Assembly: GCA_030696695.1 (NCBI GenBank)
Contig: JAUYRP010000031.1
Location: forward strand, 20,638 to 84,637
From: Methylophilus sp.
Lineage (GTDB): Bacteria > Pseudomonadota > Gammaproteobacteria > Burkholderiales > Methylophilaceae
DNA: 64,000 nucleotides
Direction of reading: 5' to 3'
Within the stretch, counting starts at the first letter, position 1. Every line of letters starts with the position of its first letter. The notes under the pieces are model-generated. The model saw only the letters and a list, made by a program, of their open reading frames with translations. It made no database searches and was not told the origin of the DNA. This document shows positions 1-8,680 of this stretch, in pieces. A program made the position numbers and the translations under genes.

Positions 1-188
1 TGATCGTCCGAAAGCATTTCATAAGCTTCTTTTGCTTCTTTAAACTGCTCTTCTGCTTTTGGATTGTCTGGATTACGGTCAGGGTGATACTTCATCGCCA
101 GCTTGCGATAAGCTTTTTTAATCTCGTCCTCAGATGCGTCTTTGTTAACGCCTAGTACTTCGTAATAGTCTTTTTTTGCTGCAGCCAT
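1..188 (-). CDS. dnaJ: Chaperone DnaJ, N-terminal part (runs off the window)
   Basis: This is the 5' end of the Hsp40 co-chaperone, which stimulates the ATPase of DnaK and delivers unfolded clients. The 62 codons present encode the start of a J domain, with helix II ([10 protein letters not shown]) followed by the invariant HPD tripeptide at residues 35-37 that contacts DnaK. The start is the ATG read from 188 to 186. The gene continues past the left edge, so the G/F-rich and zinc-finger regions are not seen. It follows dnaK in the same direction, separated by a strong terminator, so its own promoter or read-through would be needed. Assignment as DnaJ rather than another J-protein rests on the [14 protein letters not shown] start and on the position after dnaK. 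Confidence 0.95.
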   Translation of the reverse strand, partial: MAAAKKDYYEVLGVNKDASEDEIKKAYRKLAMKYHPDRNPDNPKAEEQFKEAKEAYEMLSDD

Positions 189-264
189 AATGTGTTCACC
201 ATAGAGTGACTTTAGTTGTTTTTAAAGTACTCATTCAATAATTAAATTCAGCCCTTTTAACCGC

Positions 265-311
265 AAAAACACAGGGGCAGAAATCATACGTTTTCTGCGA
301 CCTGTGCTTTT
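265..311 (-). terminator. Rho-independent terminator after dnaK
   Basis: Read on the minus strand, a two-part stem (CACAGG and GCAGAAA arms pairing with TTTCTGC and CCTGTG) closes on an 8-base loop and is followed by TTTTT. It begins 15 bases after the dnaK stop codon. It probably lowers dnaJ expression relative to dnaK. Confidence 0.85.
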
Positions 312-325
312 TAGGGCAATGTAAC

Positions 326-2242
326 TTAGTCTTTTTTTACTTCTTCAAACTCGGCATCTACCACGTCACCGTCCACAGTTTTTTCACCTTGTGGTTGCGC
401 GCTTTCAGTATTGGCTTGTGCTTGTTGCTCAGCGTATACTTTTTCGCCTAATTTTTGAGAAGCTTCCATCAACGCGTTGGTTTTGGCTTCAATCGTTTCT
501 TTGTCGCCCTCTTTCATCACATCTTCTACATCTTTAATCGCAGCTTCGATCTTGGCTTTTTCATCCGCATCTAATTTGTCGCCATGCTCAGCCAGCGATT
601 TTTTCACGCTGTGCACCATACCATCCGCTGCATTACGTGCGTCTACCACTTCGCGCAATTTGCGGTCTTCATCTGCATATTTTGCTGCGTCTTCTTCCAT
701 CTTCTGAATTTCTTCTTCAGATAAGCCAGAGTTAGCTTTAATGGTGATTTTATTTTCTTTACCAGTCGCTTTATCTTTGGCAGACACATGCAAAATACCA
801 TTCGCGTCAATGTCAAAGGTTACTTCAATTTGCGGCATACCACGTGGTGCTGGTGGAATATCGCTCAGGTTAAATTGACCGAGTGATTTGTTACCAGCAG
901 CCATTTCGCGTTCACCTTGCAACACTTGAATGGTCACAGCATTTTGGTTGTCTTCTGCAGTTGAAAATACTTGTGATGCCTTAGTTGGAATCGTTGTATT
1001 TTTCTTGATGAGTTTCGTCATCACGCCACCCAATGTCTCAATACCCAAAGACAATGGCGTTACGTCCAACAACAACACGTCTTTCACATCACCTTGCAAT
1101 ACACCACCTTGAATCGCAGCACCAACGGCCACAGCTTCATCTGGATTCACGTCTTTACGTGGCTCTTTACCGAAAATCTCTTTTACTTTCTCTTGTACTT
1201 TTGGCATACGGCTTTGACCACCTACCAAAATCACATCGGTGATGTCATCAATCGATACGCCCGCATCTTTGATCGCAGTTTTGCAAGGTGCAATCGTACG
1301 TTCAATCAAGTCTTCTACTAAAGACTCTAATTTTGTACGAGTGATTTTCACCACTAAGTGTTTAGGACCTGTCGCATCCGCGGTAATGTAAGGCAAGTTC
1401 ACTTCGGTTTGTTGTGCACCTGATAACTCGATTTTGGCTTTTTCAGCCGCTTCTTTTAAGCGTTGTTTCGCCAACAAATCGTTACGTAAATCTAAGCCAT
1501 TTTCTTTTTTGAACTCGTCTGCCAAGAAATCAATGATACGGTTATCAAAGTCTTCACCACCTAAGAACGTATCACCGTTGGTAGAAAGCACTTCAAATTG
1601 GTGCTCGCCATCAATAGTTGAGATCTCGATGATCGATACGTCGAATGTACCACCACCCAAGTCGTATACCGCAATTTTGCGGTCACCTTCTTGTTTATCT
1701 AAACCAAAGGCTAGCGCAGCTGCCGTTGGTTCGTTAATGATACGTTTCACTTCTAAACCAGCGATGCGACCAGCATCTTTTGTGGCTTGACGTTGACTAT
1801 CGTTAAAATAAGCAGGCACTGTAATCACGGCCTCGGTCACTTCTTCGCCTAAGTAGTCTTCTGCCGTTTTTTTCATTTTGCGCAATACTTCTGCAGAGAT
1901 TTGAGGCGGCGCCATTTTTTGACCACGCACTTCTACCCATGCATCGCCGTTGTCAGCTTTTGCGATGGTGTAAGGCATTAAGCCAATGTCTTTTTGCACT
2001 TCTTTTTCTTCAAAACGGCGGCCGATCAAACGTTTCACTGCAAAGAGTGTGTTTTTAGGGTTAGTCACCGCTTGGCGTTTAGCTGGAGCACCAGTTAAAA
2101 TCTCGCCGTCTTCTTGATAAGCAATGATAGAGGGCGTTGTGCGTGCGCCTTCTGCGTTTTCAATCACGCGTGGTTTGCCGCCTTCCATTACAGCCACACA
2201 TGAGTTTGTTGTACCTAAGTCAATACCAATAATTTTTGCCAT
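326..2242 (-). CDS. dnaK: Molecular chaperone DnaK (Hsp70)
   Basis: DnaK is the ATP-dependent cytoplasmic Hsp70 that binds exposed hydrophobic segments of unfolded proteins, working with DnaJ and GrpE. The 638-residue protein has the usual length. Visible motifs are the phosphate-1 loop IDLGTTNS near residue 7, the phosphate-2 loop DLGGGTFD near residue 195, the adenosine motif [10 protein letters not shown] near residue 339, then the beta-sandwich substrate domain (about 385-505) and a helical lid ending in EEVKKD. The start at 2242 ([12 protein letters not shown]) matches the family exactly. It lies between grpE and dnaJ in one direction, and a sigma-32-like promoter sits just upstream. Confidence 0.99.
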   Translation of the reverse strand: MAKIIGIDLGTTNSCVAVMEGGKPRVIENAEGARTTPSIIAYQEDGEILTGAPAKRQAVTNPKNTLFAVKRLIGRRFEEKEVQKDIGLMPYTIAKADNGDAWVEVRGQKMAPPQISAEVLRKMKKTAEDYLGEEVTEAVITVPAYFNDSQRQATKDAGRIAGLEVKRIINEPTAAALAFGLDKQEGDRKIAVYDLGGGTFDVSIIEISTIDGEHQFEVLSTNGDTFLGGEDFDNRIIDFLADEFKKENGLDLRNDLLAKQRLKEAAEKAKIELSGAQQTEVNLPYITADATGPKHLVVKITRTKLESLVEDLIERTIAPCKTAIKDAGVSIDDITDVILVGGQSRMPKVQEKVKEIFGKEPRKDVNPDEAVAVGAAIQGGVLQGDVKDVLLLDVTPLSLGIETLGGVMTKLIKKNTTIPTKASQVFSTAEDNQNAVTIQVLQGEREMAAGNKSLGQFNLSDIPPAPRGMPQIEVTFDIDANGILHVSAKDKATGKENKITIKANSGLSEEEIQKMEEDAAKYADEDRKLREVVDARNAADGMVHSVKKSLAEHGDKLDADEKAKIEAAIKDVEDVMKEGDKETIEAKTNALMEASQKLGEKVYAEQQAQANTESAQPQGEKTVDGDVVDAEFEEVKKD

Positions 2243-2293
2243 ATTCTATGTCCTTCAATCCTTAAATTAATCTTTGCAATCCGATAGTCTAAT

Positions 2294-2320
2294 AATTGGG
2301 CCGATCACTTTTATTTCAAG
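2294..2320 (-). promoter_or_regulatory. Sigma-32-like heat-shock promoter before dnaK
   Basis: On the minus strand a perfect CTTGAAA (2320-2314) is followed after 12 bases by GCCCAATT (2301-2294), which matches 6 of 8 positions of the RpoH -10 consensus CCCCATNT. It lies about 50 bases before the dnaK ATG, between grpE and dnaK, and would let dnaK be transcribed independently of grpE. Confidence 0.6.
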
Positions 2321-2340
2321 CCCTTAATTAAAAAAGGGTT

Positions 2341-2865
2341 TTATTTTGCTTTCGCTACCATCACCAATGCGGGGCGTAACACACGCTCATTCAGCGTATA
2401 ACCCTTTTGTAGAACGCTGACTACGGTGTTGGGCTCTAAGTCCGAATCCACAGCACTAATCGCTTGGTGCTTGTTTGGGTCGAATTTTTCATTCGCCGGG
2501 TTGATTTCAGCAATATTGAATTTCTCAAAGACGCTCAATAATTGTTTGGCGGTTAAATCCACACCGTTTTTGTAACTTGTAACGTCGGTATTATCAATCG
2601 CTAGGGCCGCATCTAAGCTGTCTTTTACCGCAAGCAATTCGCTGCTGAATTTTTCGAGTGCAAATTTACGGGCTTTATCAATGTCATCGCTTGCACGGCG
2701 TCGAATGTTCTCGCCCTCTGCTTTAACATAGAGCACTTGCGCTTTTGCTTCTTCTAGCGCTTTCTCAAGTGCGGCAATTTTTTCTTCTGGATTAGGCGCT
2801 TGTTCAGTAGTCGTTTGCACTTCAGTTTCGGCAATATTCTCTGGCGTTGTTTGATCTTCTTGCAT
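2341..2865 (-). CDS. grpE: Nucleotide exchange factor GrpE
   Basis: GrpE is the homodimeric exchange factor that releases ADP from DnaK. The 174-residue protein has an acidic, disordered N-terminus (about 1-30), a long charged helix for dimerisation (about 30-90) and a C-terminal beta domain with the conserved pattern around [13 protein letters not shown] near residue 125 and [18 protein letters not shown] at the end. The reading frame is open to a TTG at 2877, but the ATG at 2865 is preceded by GGGGAA at good spacing and is the better start. It is the first gene of grpE-dnaK-dnaJ and has a near-consensus sigma-32 promoter. Confidence 0.97.
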   Translation of the reverse strand: MQEDQTTPENIAETEVQTTTEQAPNPEEKIAALEKALEEAKAQVLYVKAEGENIRRRASDDIDKARKFALEKFSSELLAVKDSLDAALAIDNTDVTSYKNGVDLTAKQLLSVFEKFNIAEINPANEKFDPNKHQAISAVDSDLEPNTVVSVLQKGYTLNERVLRPALVMVAKAK

Positions 2866-2897
2866 GTGGTTCCCCAAATATTAATAACACTTTTTTA

Positions 2898-2925
2898 AAG
2901 TGGGGTTATTCGGGCATGTTTCAAG
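2898..2925 (-). promoter_or_regulatory. Sigma-32 (RpoH) promoter before grpE
   Basis: On the minus strand CTTGAAA (2925-2919) and CCCCACTT (2905-2898) are separated by 13 bases, a near-perfect match to the RpoH consensus (CTTGAAA, 11-16 bases, CCCCATNT). It lies 33 bases before the grpE ATG. A small hairpin (CACTTT/AAAGTG) overlaps the -10 region. This explains heat induction of the operon without a CIRCE element, which I could not find here. Confidence 0.8.
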
Positions 2926-2942
2926 CCTAGATGAGATTTTTT

Positions 2943-3920
2943 TTAAGGTGCGCGCTCAATGAGTTGTTGATAAGCATTGAATACCTCATCAGTCGTTGGT
3001 ACTTCATGCTGATTGCCAAGATTGATTGCTGGAGCAAAAGCTCCTGCCAAGACGCCCGTGAGTGCAGGGTCGGTATCGGTGTAGATGGCAATCGTAGGTA
3101 TGCTGAGCGCAACCGCCAAATGTGACAATCCGGTATCCACACCAATGGCTACACGTGCTTGAGCAATGATGGTTGCCAACTGACCAATATTGAGTTTGGG
3201 CAATACAATGGCATGGGATAATTGTGACTGAATCTGCTCTGCACGCTGCTTTTCCGCTTGGCTAGCCCAGGGTAATACTAATGCAGTCGCTTCCGCTTCT
3301 AGTTGTTTGCCAAGGGTAATCCAGCACTCCGTTGGCCACAATTTGCTGTCGCGGCTAGTGCCATGCAAGCCAATCACAAACGATTTAGGCAGAGGCATGC
3401 TCACCGGGAATTGAGTCGTATGCGCTTGAATGCCATAGTCTGGGTGATGGGTAGGCACTGTATAGCCTAATGCTTGTGCAACTAGGGTACGGTTGCGTGT
3501 CACGGCATGTTGTTGGTAGCTAATTGCGTAAGTGTGCTGATAGGCGCGACTTGCCAATGGCTCCCGAATGGAATGCTGATCATAACCATGCTTGGCTCCA
3601 TGTGCCATACGTGAAATGAGGGCGCTTTTGATTAAGCCTTGGGTATCAATCACCGCATCGTAATGGGTATCCAACGATTGTTTAAATGCTCTAATTTCTT
3701 GCCAAGTATTGCAACGCAATAGTTGTTTACGCCAGCGTCTCACCGCAACTTTTTTTACGTTGTGTATGCTTGGATGTAATGCAGGTATATCTGCAAAGCT
3801 TTCTTCGACTATCCAGTCAATCTTCGCATCGGGATAGTGTTGCAATAGGTCATTGACCACAGGTAAGTTGTGAATAACATCGCCGAGGGATGAGGTTTTC
3901 ACCAGCAAAATACGTTTCAT
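2943..3920 (-). CDS. waaC: LPS heptosyltransferase I (WaaC)
   Basis: WaaC adds the first L-glycero-D-manno-heptose from ADP-heptose to Kdo of Kdo2-lipid A at the cytoplasmic face of the inner membrane (family GT9). The N-terminus KRILLVKTSSLGDVIHNLP is the GT9 signature; the C-terminal half contains the nucleotide-sugar site GVDTGLSHLAVAL. WaaC-type features are VDWIVEE-like text near residue 40 and VRRWRK near residue 77. The frame is open to 3965, but homology to the family starts at the ATG at 3920, giving 325 residues. It is divergent from waaG and stands at one end of the LPS core cluster; waaF lies 17 kb away in another operon. Confidence 0.93.
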   Translation of the reverse strand: MKRILLVKTSSLGDVIHNLPVVNDLLQHYPDAKIDWIVEESFADIPALHPSIHNVKKVAVRRWRKQLLRCNTWQEIRAFKQSLDTHYDAVIDTQGLIKSALISRMAHGAKHGYDQHSIREPLASRAYQHTYAISYQQHAVTRNRTLVAQALGYTVPTHHPDYGIQAHTTQFPVSMPLPKSFVIGLHGTSRDSKLWPTECWITLGKQLEAEATALVLPWASQAEKQRAEQIQSQLSHAIVLPKLNIGQLATIIAQARVAIGVDTGLSHLAVALSIPTIAIYTDTDPALTGVLAGAFAPAINLGNQHEVPTTDEVFNAYQQLIERAP

Positions 3921-4044
3921 GGCGATATTTTCGCATACAATTCTCTCAGTACCATCAAAATCCATTTTTTGTCTGCTTGCTACGTCACAGGCTAATAGAT
4001 CGCTTGATGTAGCCCGTGTACGTTCCAGTTTCTACGAGCTGTTC

Positions 4045-4083
4045 GCCTTGCAGGGCATTGAAAAACGCTGTATTTTGCAAGGC
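4045..4083. other. Inverted repeat in the waaC-waaG intergenic region
   Basis: The 190 bases between the divergent waaC and waaG contain an 8-base inverted repeat, GCCTTGCA (4045-4052) and TGCAAGGC (4076-4083), with a 23-base spacer. It ends 29 bases before the waaG start codon, so it could form a leader hairpin or be a protein site. No clear sigma-70 promoter was seen in this interval. Confidence 0.3.
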
Positions 4084-4112
4084 ATGCATCTAAGTTTTAT
4101 GAGAGTTACGTA

Positions 4113-5255
4113 TTGAAATTTGCATTGATCATTTTTAAGTATTTCCCCTACGGTGGCATGCAGCGCGATATGTTACGCACTGCCAATGAGCTGTTAAAAC
4201 GTGGGCATCAAGTAGATATATTCACACTGAGTTGGCAGGGTGAGTCGCCTACAGGTATGCAGGTGCACGTGTTGCCACAAACAGGTTGGTTTAATTTTCA
4301 GCGCTATCAAAAATTTATAGAAGCGACTTTTGCCATGATTAAAGCTGAGCAATTTGACTTTATCTTTGGCTACAACCGCATGGCTGGCTTAGATGCACAT
4401 TTTGCAGCGGACCCTTGTTTTATTGAGCGTGCGCATCAGCAACGCAATTGGTTGTACCGATTAACACCACGCTACCGTTGGTTTGCCAAATGTGAGCATG
4501 ATGTATTTGCTAAAGAACTTAACACTGCCATATTGGCAGTGTCATTGACTGAGAAACCGCACTTTCAAAAATGGTATGGCACGCAAAGTGAGCGCTTTCA
4601 TTTTATTCCCCCATTTTTATCGCCAGAGCGTTTTGTGTTGGAAGATAAAGCAGCCACGCGTAGACATTTGCGCGATGCTTTTGGCTTTGCACAAAATGAT
4701 TTCGTCTATTTGCTCACAGGTTCTGGTTTTGCTATGAAAGGTTTGGACCGTGCTATTTTGGCGATGGCGGCGTTGCCAAGTGAATTACTGCAACACACTA
4801 AGCTGGTAGCCGTGGGGCAAGATAATCCAAAGCAGTTCCAAGCCATGGTCAATCAACTCCGTTTGCAAAACCATGTGATTATTTCAAAAGGCCGTGCAGA
4901 TATTCCTTTGTTGATGCAAGGTGCAGATGTGTGCGTGCATCCTGCCTATCGCGAAAATACAGGATTGGTGATTTTGGAAGGCATGGCCTGCGGTGCGCCA
5001 ATGCTGGTGACAGAGAGTTGTGGTTATGCACACCATGTGGCAGAGGCAGAAGCGGGATTGGTCAATCCGCTGCCATTTCAGCAAACAGCATTTAATCAAC
5101 AATGGTTGCAGATGCGTAGTGCATCTGAAAGCCAACGCCAAGCGTGGGCAAGCAATGGTTTAAGCCACACCCGTCATATTATGCTGGCAAATGATGGCAG
5201 TGCAGAAGCCAGTATCCTGATTGACTTGGCTAGACGCAAGATGGAGAAAGCATGA
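4113..5255 (+). CDS. waaG: LPS core glucosyltransferase WaaG (GT4)
   Basis: WaaG transfers glucose from UDP-glucose (or a related hexose) to the second heptose of the LPS inner core. The 380-residue GT-B protein starts with the family pattern KFALIIFKYFPYGGMQRD and has a C-terminal donor site with HPAYRENTGLVILEGMACG near residue 272, where EN-TGLVILE is the GT4 E-x7-E motif. The start codon is TTG at 4113, the only start that keeps the conserved N-terminus; a GAGAG lies upstream. It overlaps waaP by four bases (ATGA), as expected of translationally coupled genes. The sugar transferred cannot be read from sequence alone. Confidence 0.9.
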   Translation: MKFALIIFKYFPYGGMQRDMLRTANELLKRGHQVDIFTLSWQGESPTGMQVHVLPQTGWFNFQRYQKFIEATFAMIKAEQFDFIFGYNRMAGLDAHFAADPCFIERAHQQRNWLYRLTPRYRWFAKCEHDVFAKELNTAILAVSLTEKPHFQKWYGTQSERFHFIPPFLSPERFVLEDKAATRRHLRDAFGFAQNDFVYLLTGSGFAMKGLDRAILAMAALPSELLQHTKLVAVGQDNPKQFQAMVNQLRLQNHVIISKGRADIPLLMQGADVCVHPAYRENTGLVILEGMACGAPMLVTESCGYAHHVAEAEAGLVNPLPFQQTAFNQQWLQMRSASESQRQAWASNGLSHTRHIMLANDGSAEASILIDLARRKMEKA

Positions 5256-6070
5256 GCAAGCTATTGCATATCCCAGATGCGATTAAGCAGCAGCTCGCAG
5301 GCAAGAATCACTTTCAATCTATCATGCAACTACATGGAAAACCATTCAGGGATGTGGCTGGTCGTAAAACGATACAAGTACAATTAGGAGGTCAGCCCTA
5401 CTTTGTTAAACAGCATTTTGGTGTGGGTTGGGGCGAGATATTAAAAAATATATTGAGCTTAAAAAAGCCGATACTAGGCGCGCTGACAGAGGTGACTGCG
5501 ATACAACAGCTGGTGTCATTAGGTATCCCAACCACACCATTGGTGGCTTACGGACAGCAAGGCTGGAATCCAGCCAGTTTGCAATCGTTTGTGATGACAG
5601 AAGACTTGGGTGATATTGTCTCGCTAGAGGATTTATGTGCAGATTGGAAAATTACGCCGCCCGACGAGACGTTTAAGCAAACGTTGATTATCGCAGTCGC
5701 GCAATTGGCGGCAAAATTGCATCAAGCTGGCTTATGTCATCGTGACTTTTATCTTTGTCATTTCGTCATGAAACAGGCGGAACTCAAGCAAGGTGTGATT
5801 CAACTGTATCTCATCGATTTACACCGCATGCTGCAGAACCAAGCAAGCACAGGTCAAGCTGTCATGAAAGATATTGCTGGGTTGTATTTTTCAGCGATGG
5901 ACTGTGGGTTGAACGAGGTGGATATGGCATTGTTTAAAACGCATTACTTACCGCAAAACGAAACCTTTTGGCAGCAGGTTTGCTTGCGAGCTCATCAATT
6001 GCATGCAAAATTCAATAGTGCAAAATTTCAAAAACGCTTAGCAGCCGAAAAGTCCGCAATACGTGAGTAA
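5252..6070 (+). CDS. waaP: LPS core heptose I kinase WaaP
   Basis: WaaP phosphorylates heptose I of the LPS core using ATP; the phosphates bridge divalent cations and stabilise the outer membrane. The 272-residue protein has a eukaryotic-kinase-like fold with the family signature CHRDFYLCHF at residues 162-171 (catalytic Asp in HRD) and the metal-binding IDLHRM about 25 residues later. The start ATG at 5252 overlaps the waaG stop and is preceded by GGAG. In Pseudomonas waaP is essential and lies directly after waaG, the same arrangement as here. It converges with the acyltransferase gene, leaving only four bases between stop codons. Confidence 0.93.
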   Translation: MSKLLHIPDAIKQQLAGKNHFQSIMQLHGKPFRDVAGRKTIQVQLGGQPYFVKQHFGVGWGEILKNILSLKKPILGALTEVTAIQQLVSLGIPTTPLVAYGQQGWNPASLQSFVMTEDLGDIVSLEDLCADWKITPPDETFKQTLIIAVAQLAAKLHQAGLCHRDFYLCHFVMKQAELKQGVIQLYLIDLHRMLQNQASTGQAVMKDIAGLYFSAMDCGLNEVDMALFKTHYLPQNETFWQQVCLRAHQLHAKFNSAKFQKRLAAEKSAIRE

Positions 6071-6074
6071 TCTG

Positions 6075-6926
6075 TTAATCAGTCGGCGCATCCAACTTTT
6101 GCATGGCATGCCGTCTCATTTTGTAGCGGTTGTACTGCCATAAATATTGCTCAGGTTTTTGAGCAATTTGTTTTTCTATTGCTTGATTAAGTAAGGCCGC
6201 AGTGGCAATAGAATCCACTTTAGTGAGATGTAAGGCATAGCCTAATCCGTCCGCTAAACGCTCACCAAATGCCATCATCACTGTAGCCCCTGTTTTCACT
6301 GCCAGTTTGCTCGCCAATGTCATGGTGTATGCTGGCTTGCCAAAAAATGGCGCCCATTCGCCTTCACCCTCTGCAGGGATCTGGTCAGGTAAAATGCCAA
6401 TGGCTTCGCCACGTTTAAGTGCATGCATGAGTTTGCGTACCCCTGCAGTATTGGCTTCTGCCAGTGTAACGCCAGAGCGAGCACGACCAGTATCCATCAT
6501 ATTTTGTAGCCATTTTATTTTGGAAGGCCGATACATGACTGTAACTGGGTGTAGTGAGCCGTAATAAATAGAAGTGATTTCAAAGCAACCCATGTGAGGT
6601 GTTAGGAAAATCACCCCTTTTTTTGCCTCAAGTGCCGCGTTCACCTGTTCCCACCCATACACTTGTTTCACTTGCTGTAACAGCACTTCGTGGTTTTGTT
6701 GCCAAATAGCTAGCGTTTCGATGAGTGACTTTCCGCTCTCTTCAGCGTTGGCGCGCAACATTGCTTCTAGATTAGTTTGGGCCAAGTTGCTTTGTAAAAG
6801 ATTGCGACGCTGAATGGCGGCGCTACTGGATGAAATCCAAAATAAAATGCGTCCCAAACATGCGCCAAGCCAATGCAGTGTGGGGAGCGATAGACGTGCT
6901 AACAGTCGAGAGATTAAAGGCAACAT
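6075..6926 (-). CDS. LpxL/HtrB-type lipid A acyltransferase
   Basis: Member of the LpxL/LpxM (HtrB) family of inner-membrane enzymes that transfer a secondary acyl chain from acyl-ACP to Kdo-lipid A. The 283-residue protein starts with a hydrophobic, membrane-associating helix (about 1-35) and has the catalytic H-x4-D/E motif in the family form HMGCFE near residue 111, followed by YRPSK and later ILPDQ, all conserved in the family. It is slightly shorter than E. coli LpxL (306). The ATG at 6926 is the natural start. It lies inside the LPS core cluster on the opposite strand. Whether it is the LpxL-like or LpxM-like enzyme cannot be decided here. Confidence 0.85.
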   Translation of the reverse strand: MLPLISRLLARLSLPTLHWLGACLGRILFWISSSSAAIQRRNLLQSNLAQTNLEAMLRANAEESGKSLIETLAIWQQNHEVLLQQVKQVYGWEQVNAALEAKKGVIFLTPHMGCFEITSIYYGSLHPVTVMYRPSKIKWLQNMMDTGRARSGVTLAEANTAGVRKLMHALKRGEAIGILPDQIPAEGEGEWAPFFGKPAYTMTLASKLAVKTGATVMMAFGERLADGLGYALHLTKVDSIATAALLNQAIEKQIAQKPEQYLWQYNRYKMRRHAMQKLDAPTD

Positions 6927-7024
6927 AGAATTTATATTTTTTATCTGTAAGTCGAATTGTTAGCGTGCAATTTGATTGTGTGTTTGCAAAGCCTGCTAAA
7001 ATCAAACCTCAAATTTGTTTCAGG

Positions 7025-7789
7025 ATGATTTTTTTGAATAGCTATATATTACCAGACTACGCAGACCTGCTTAGGTTACACCAGTTGGACAACTTTAAGC
7101 AATTATGGGATCGTCCTGTGGACTGGTTTGAAGCGCCTAATTATCGTCGCGGTGGATGGAGCGGGGTAGCTAGAATAAACCTCACAATGAATGACAAGGA
7201 TCATTGGCTTTTTATCAAAAAGCAAGAGAATCATGGCAGATGGGGTTTGACCTCATTTCCAAAAAAAGAGCCAACATTTAGACGAGAGTTTGATAACTTA
7301 CAGTATCTAAAAAGCAAGCAGTTTTCCGCGCCTAAGGTAGTGTTTTATGGAGAACAGTTAGTAGATGGAAAGCTGTGTGCAATACTTATTACAGAAGAGC
7401 TAACCGGCTATAGCCCTTTAAATCAGATATCTGAGCAATTCACACAAATGGGTAAATCACAAAAAAATGAATTGCTAAAAAATGTTGCTTTAGCTTTACG
7501 AAACTTTCATCAACTCAATCGGATGCATCGCGCGCTATATCCTAAACATATATTTGTGGCGGACTTACATACCACACCAAAAACTGCACTAATCGATTTT
7601 GAAAAAACAAGATTCAGTCCATTCTTTTGGTATAACGCGTACTTTGATTTAGCTGCATTCAATCGTCATGTGGAGGGCTGGAGTAAGTCACAAAAGATGT
7701 TTTTGTTTAAGCAATATTTTAAATTAGGCCGGTTAACATGGCTGACTAAGGTGTTTTACAAATGCATTATGTTGAGATCAACGCGATAA
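7025..7789 (+). CDS. InaA/WaaP-family LPS kinase
   Basis: A member of the lipopolysaccharide kinase (Kdo/WaaP, InaA) family, probably phosphorylating a core sugar. The order is: substrate region with YRRGGWSGVAR near residue 40, an ATP-site lysine in FIKKQEN, FRREFDNL for helix C, the catalytic-loop equivalent MHRALYPKHIF near residue 180 and the metal motif LIDFEKTR near residue 205. The catalytic HRD aspartate is replaced by alanine (HRAL), as seen in some WapP/InaA-type members, so activity is uncertain. The frame is open from a GTG at 6965; the ATG at 7025 or the TTG at 7034 (AGGA eight bases before) are better starts. In Pseudomonas the equivalent genes are wapP/wapQ, next to waaP. Confidence 0.75.
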   Translation: MIFLNSYILPDYADLLRLHQLDNFKQLWDRPVDWFEAPNYRRGGWSGVARINLTMNDKDHWLFIKKQENHGRWGLTSFPKKEPTFRREFDNLQYLKSKQFSAPKVVFYGEQLVDGKLCAILITEELTGYSPLNQISEQFTQMGKSQKNELLKNVALALRNFHQLNRMHRALYPKHIFVADLHTTPKTALIDFEKTRFSPFFWYNAYFDLAAFNRHVEGWSKSQKMFLFKQYFKLGRLTWLTKVFYKCIMLRSTR

Positions 7790-7831
7790 GTACTAAACAA
7801 CAAGTTGTTAGATTTGCCTTTTGCGTTTAAT

Positions 7832-7839
7832 GGGGGGGG
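7832..7839 (+). repeat. G8 homopolymer at the start of the GT2 gene
   Basis: Eight consecutive G residues begin with the G of an ATG (7830-7832) and end 7 bases before the TTG start at 7847. With eight G the ATG is out of frame with the glycosyltransferase; one added G would put it in frame. The tract also serves as a very G-rich ribosome-binding region for the TTG. Confidence 0.6.
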
Positions 7840-7846
7840 TGATAAA

Positions 7847-8680
7847 TTGCAAGACAATACAGAAAAGCAATTGCCAGCATTTAGCATTGCGATTGTGAAT
7901 TATAAAACCTTGGATTTAACGCAAATTTGCTTACAACTTTTAAAAAGGCATATTGATGCAGGTTTGAATGCACAGGTTTGGGTTGTTGATAATGACTCTC
8001 AAGATGAGAGTACACATTATTTACGTAGCTTGGATTGGATTCATTTAATTGAGCGTAGAGTGACTGAAAAAGAGCCAGGGTTTATGGCACACGGCAAAGG
8101 GTTGGATTTAATTTTGGCTGAGATTAAAACCGACGCTGTATTCTTGATGCATACCGACACCTTTATTTATGATGCAACTGTGTTTAGCATGATGCTCAAT
8201 GCAATGCAGGCAGGGGATAAAGTCGCAGCTATAGGTTGCTTGCATCAGTTAAATCGTGGCTATGTGAGAACTGCTTGGCGTACCGTCAATGGATTTTTCA
8301 AGTATCATTTTCGACGTTTAAAGCAGTCACTGAGCCTGCCCAGCCGCCCACCAAAACCTTATATAGAGCCTTATATTAAAAGCTTTTTTGCCTTGTGGGA
8401 TGTGCGATTAATGAAAGAGTTAGGATTGCAGTTTTTAATGGAAGACCGCATTCCAAGCTATGCTATGCAAGATATTCTAAAATCTAAAGGCTACCAGATA
8501 AAAGCACTCTCACCGATGCGTTTGTTTCAGTTTCTAGATCATGTAGAAGCTGGAACTGTAGGGTTAGCAGCTGGCTATGCTGAGGGACATCGACGATTAG
8601 CAAGAAAAAAAACAATGCTTGAAAAACTGATGAAACAACTAACTGGAGAGAAGCAAGTTGGAAATAGTATTGCCGATTAG
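7847..8680 (+). CDS. GT2 family glycosyltransferase of the LPS core cluster
   Basis: A GT-A-fold glycosyltransferase that probably adds a sugar to the LPS core. The N-terminus has the GT2 opening FSIAIVNYKTLDLT, then VVDNDSQDES and the metal-site DxD equivalent in FLMHTDTF (HTD) near residue 105; a later DRIPSYAMQDIL may provide the catalytic acid. Length 277 residues. The frame extends upstream to a TTG at 7805, but the TTG at 7847 follows a G-rich Shine-Dalgarno region. The end overlaps the following oxygenase gene by 23 bases, so the two are coupled. The donor and acceptor sugars are unknown. Confidence 0.75.
   Translation: MQDNTEKQLPAFSIAIVNYKTLDLTQICLQLLKRHIDAGLNAQVWVVDNDSQDESTHYLRSLDWIHLIERRVTEKEPGFMAHGKGLDLILAEIKTDAVFLMHTDTFIYDATVFSMMLNAMQAGDKVAAIGCLHQLNRGYVRTAWRTVNGFFKYHFRRLKQSLSLPSRPPKPYIEPYIKSFFALWDVRLMKELGLQFLMEDRIPSYAMQDILKSKGYQIKALSPMRLFQFLDHVEAGTVGLAAGYAEGHRRLARKKTMLEKLMKQLTGEKQVGNSIAD

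Noticed and set aside
1434..1790. Open frame of 118 codons opposite dnaK
   Set aside because: Antisense shadow of a conserved, codon-biased gene; no independent support.
2321..2338. CCCTT/AAGGG stem after grpE as a terminator
   Set aside because: On the minus strand no T run follows, the stem is only five pairs, and it abuts the dnaK promoter; not convincing.
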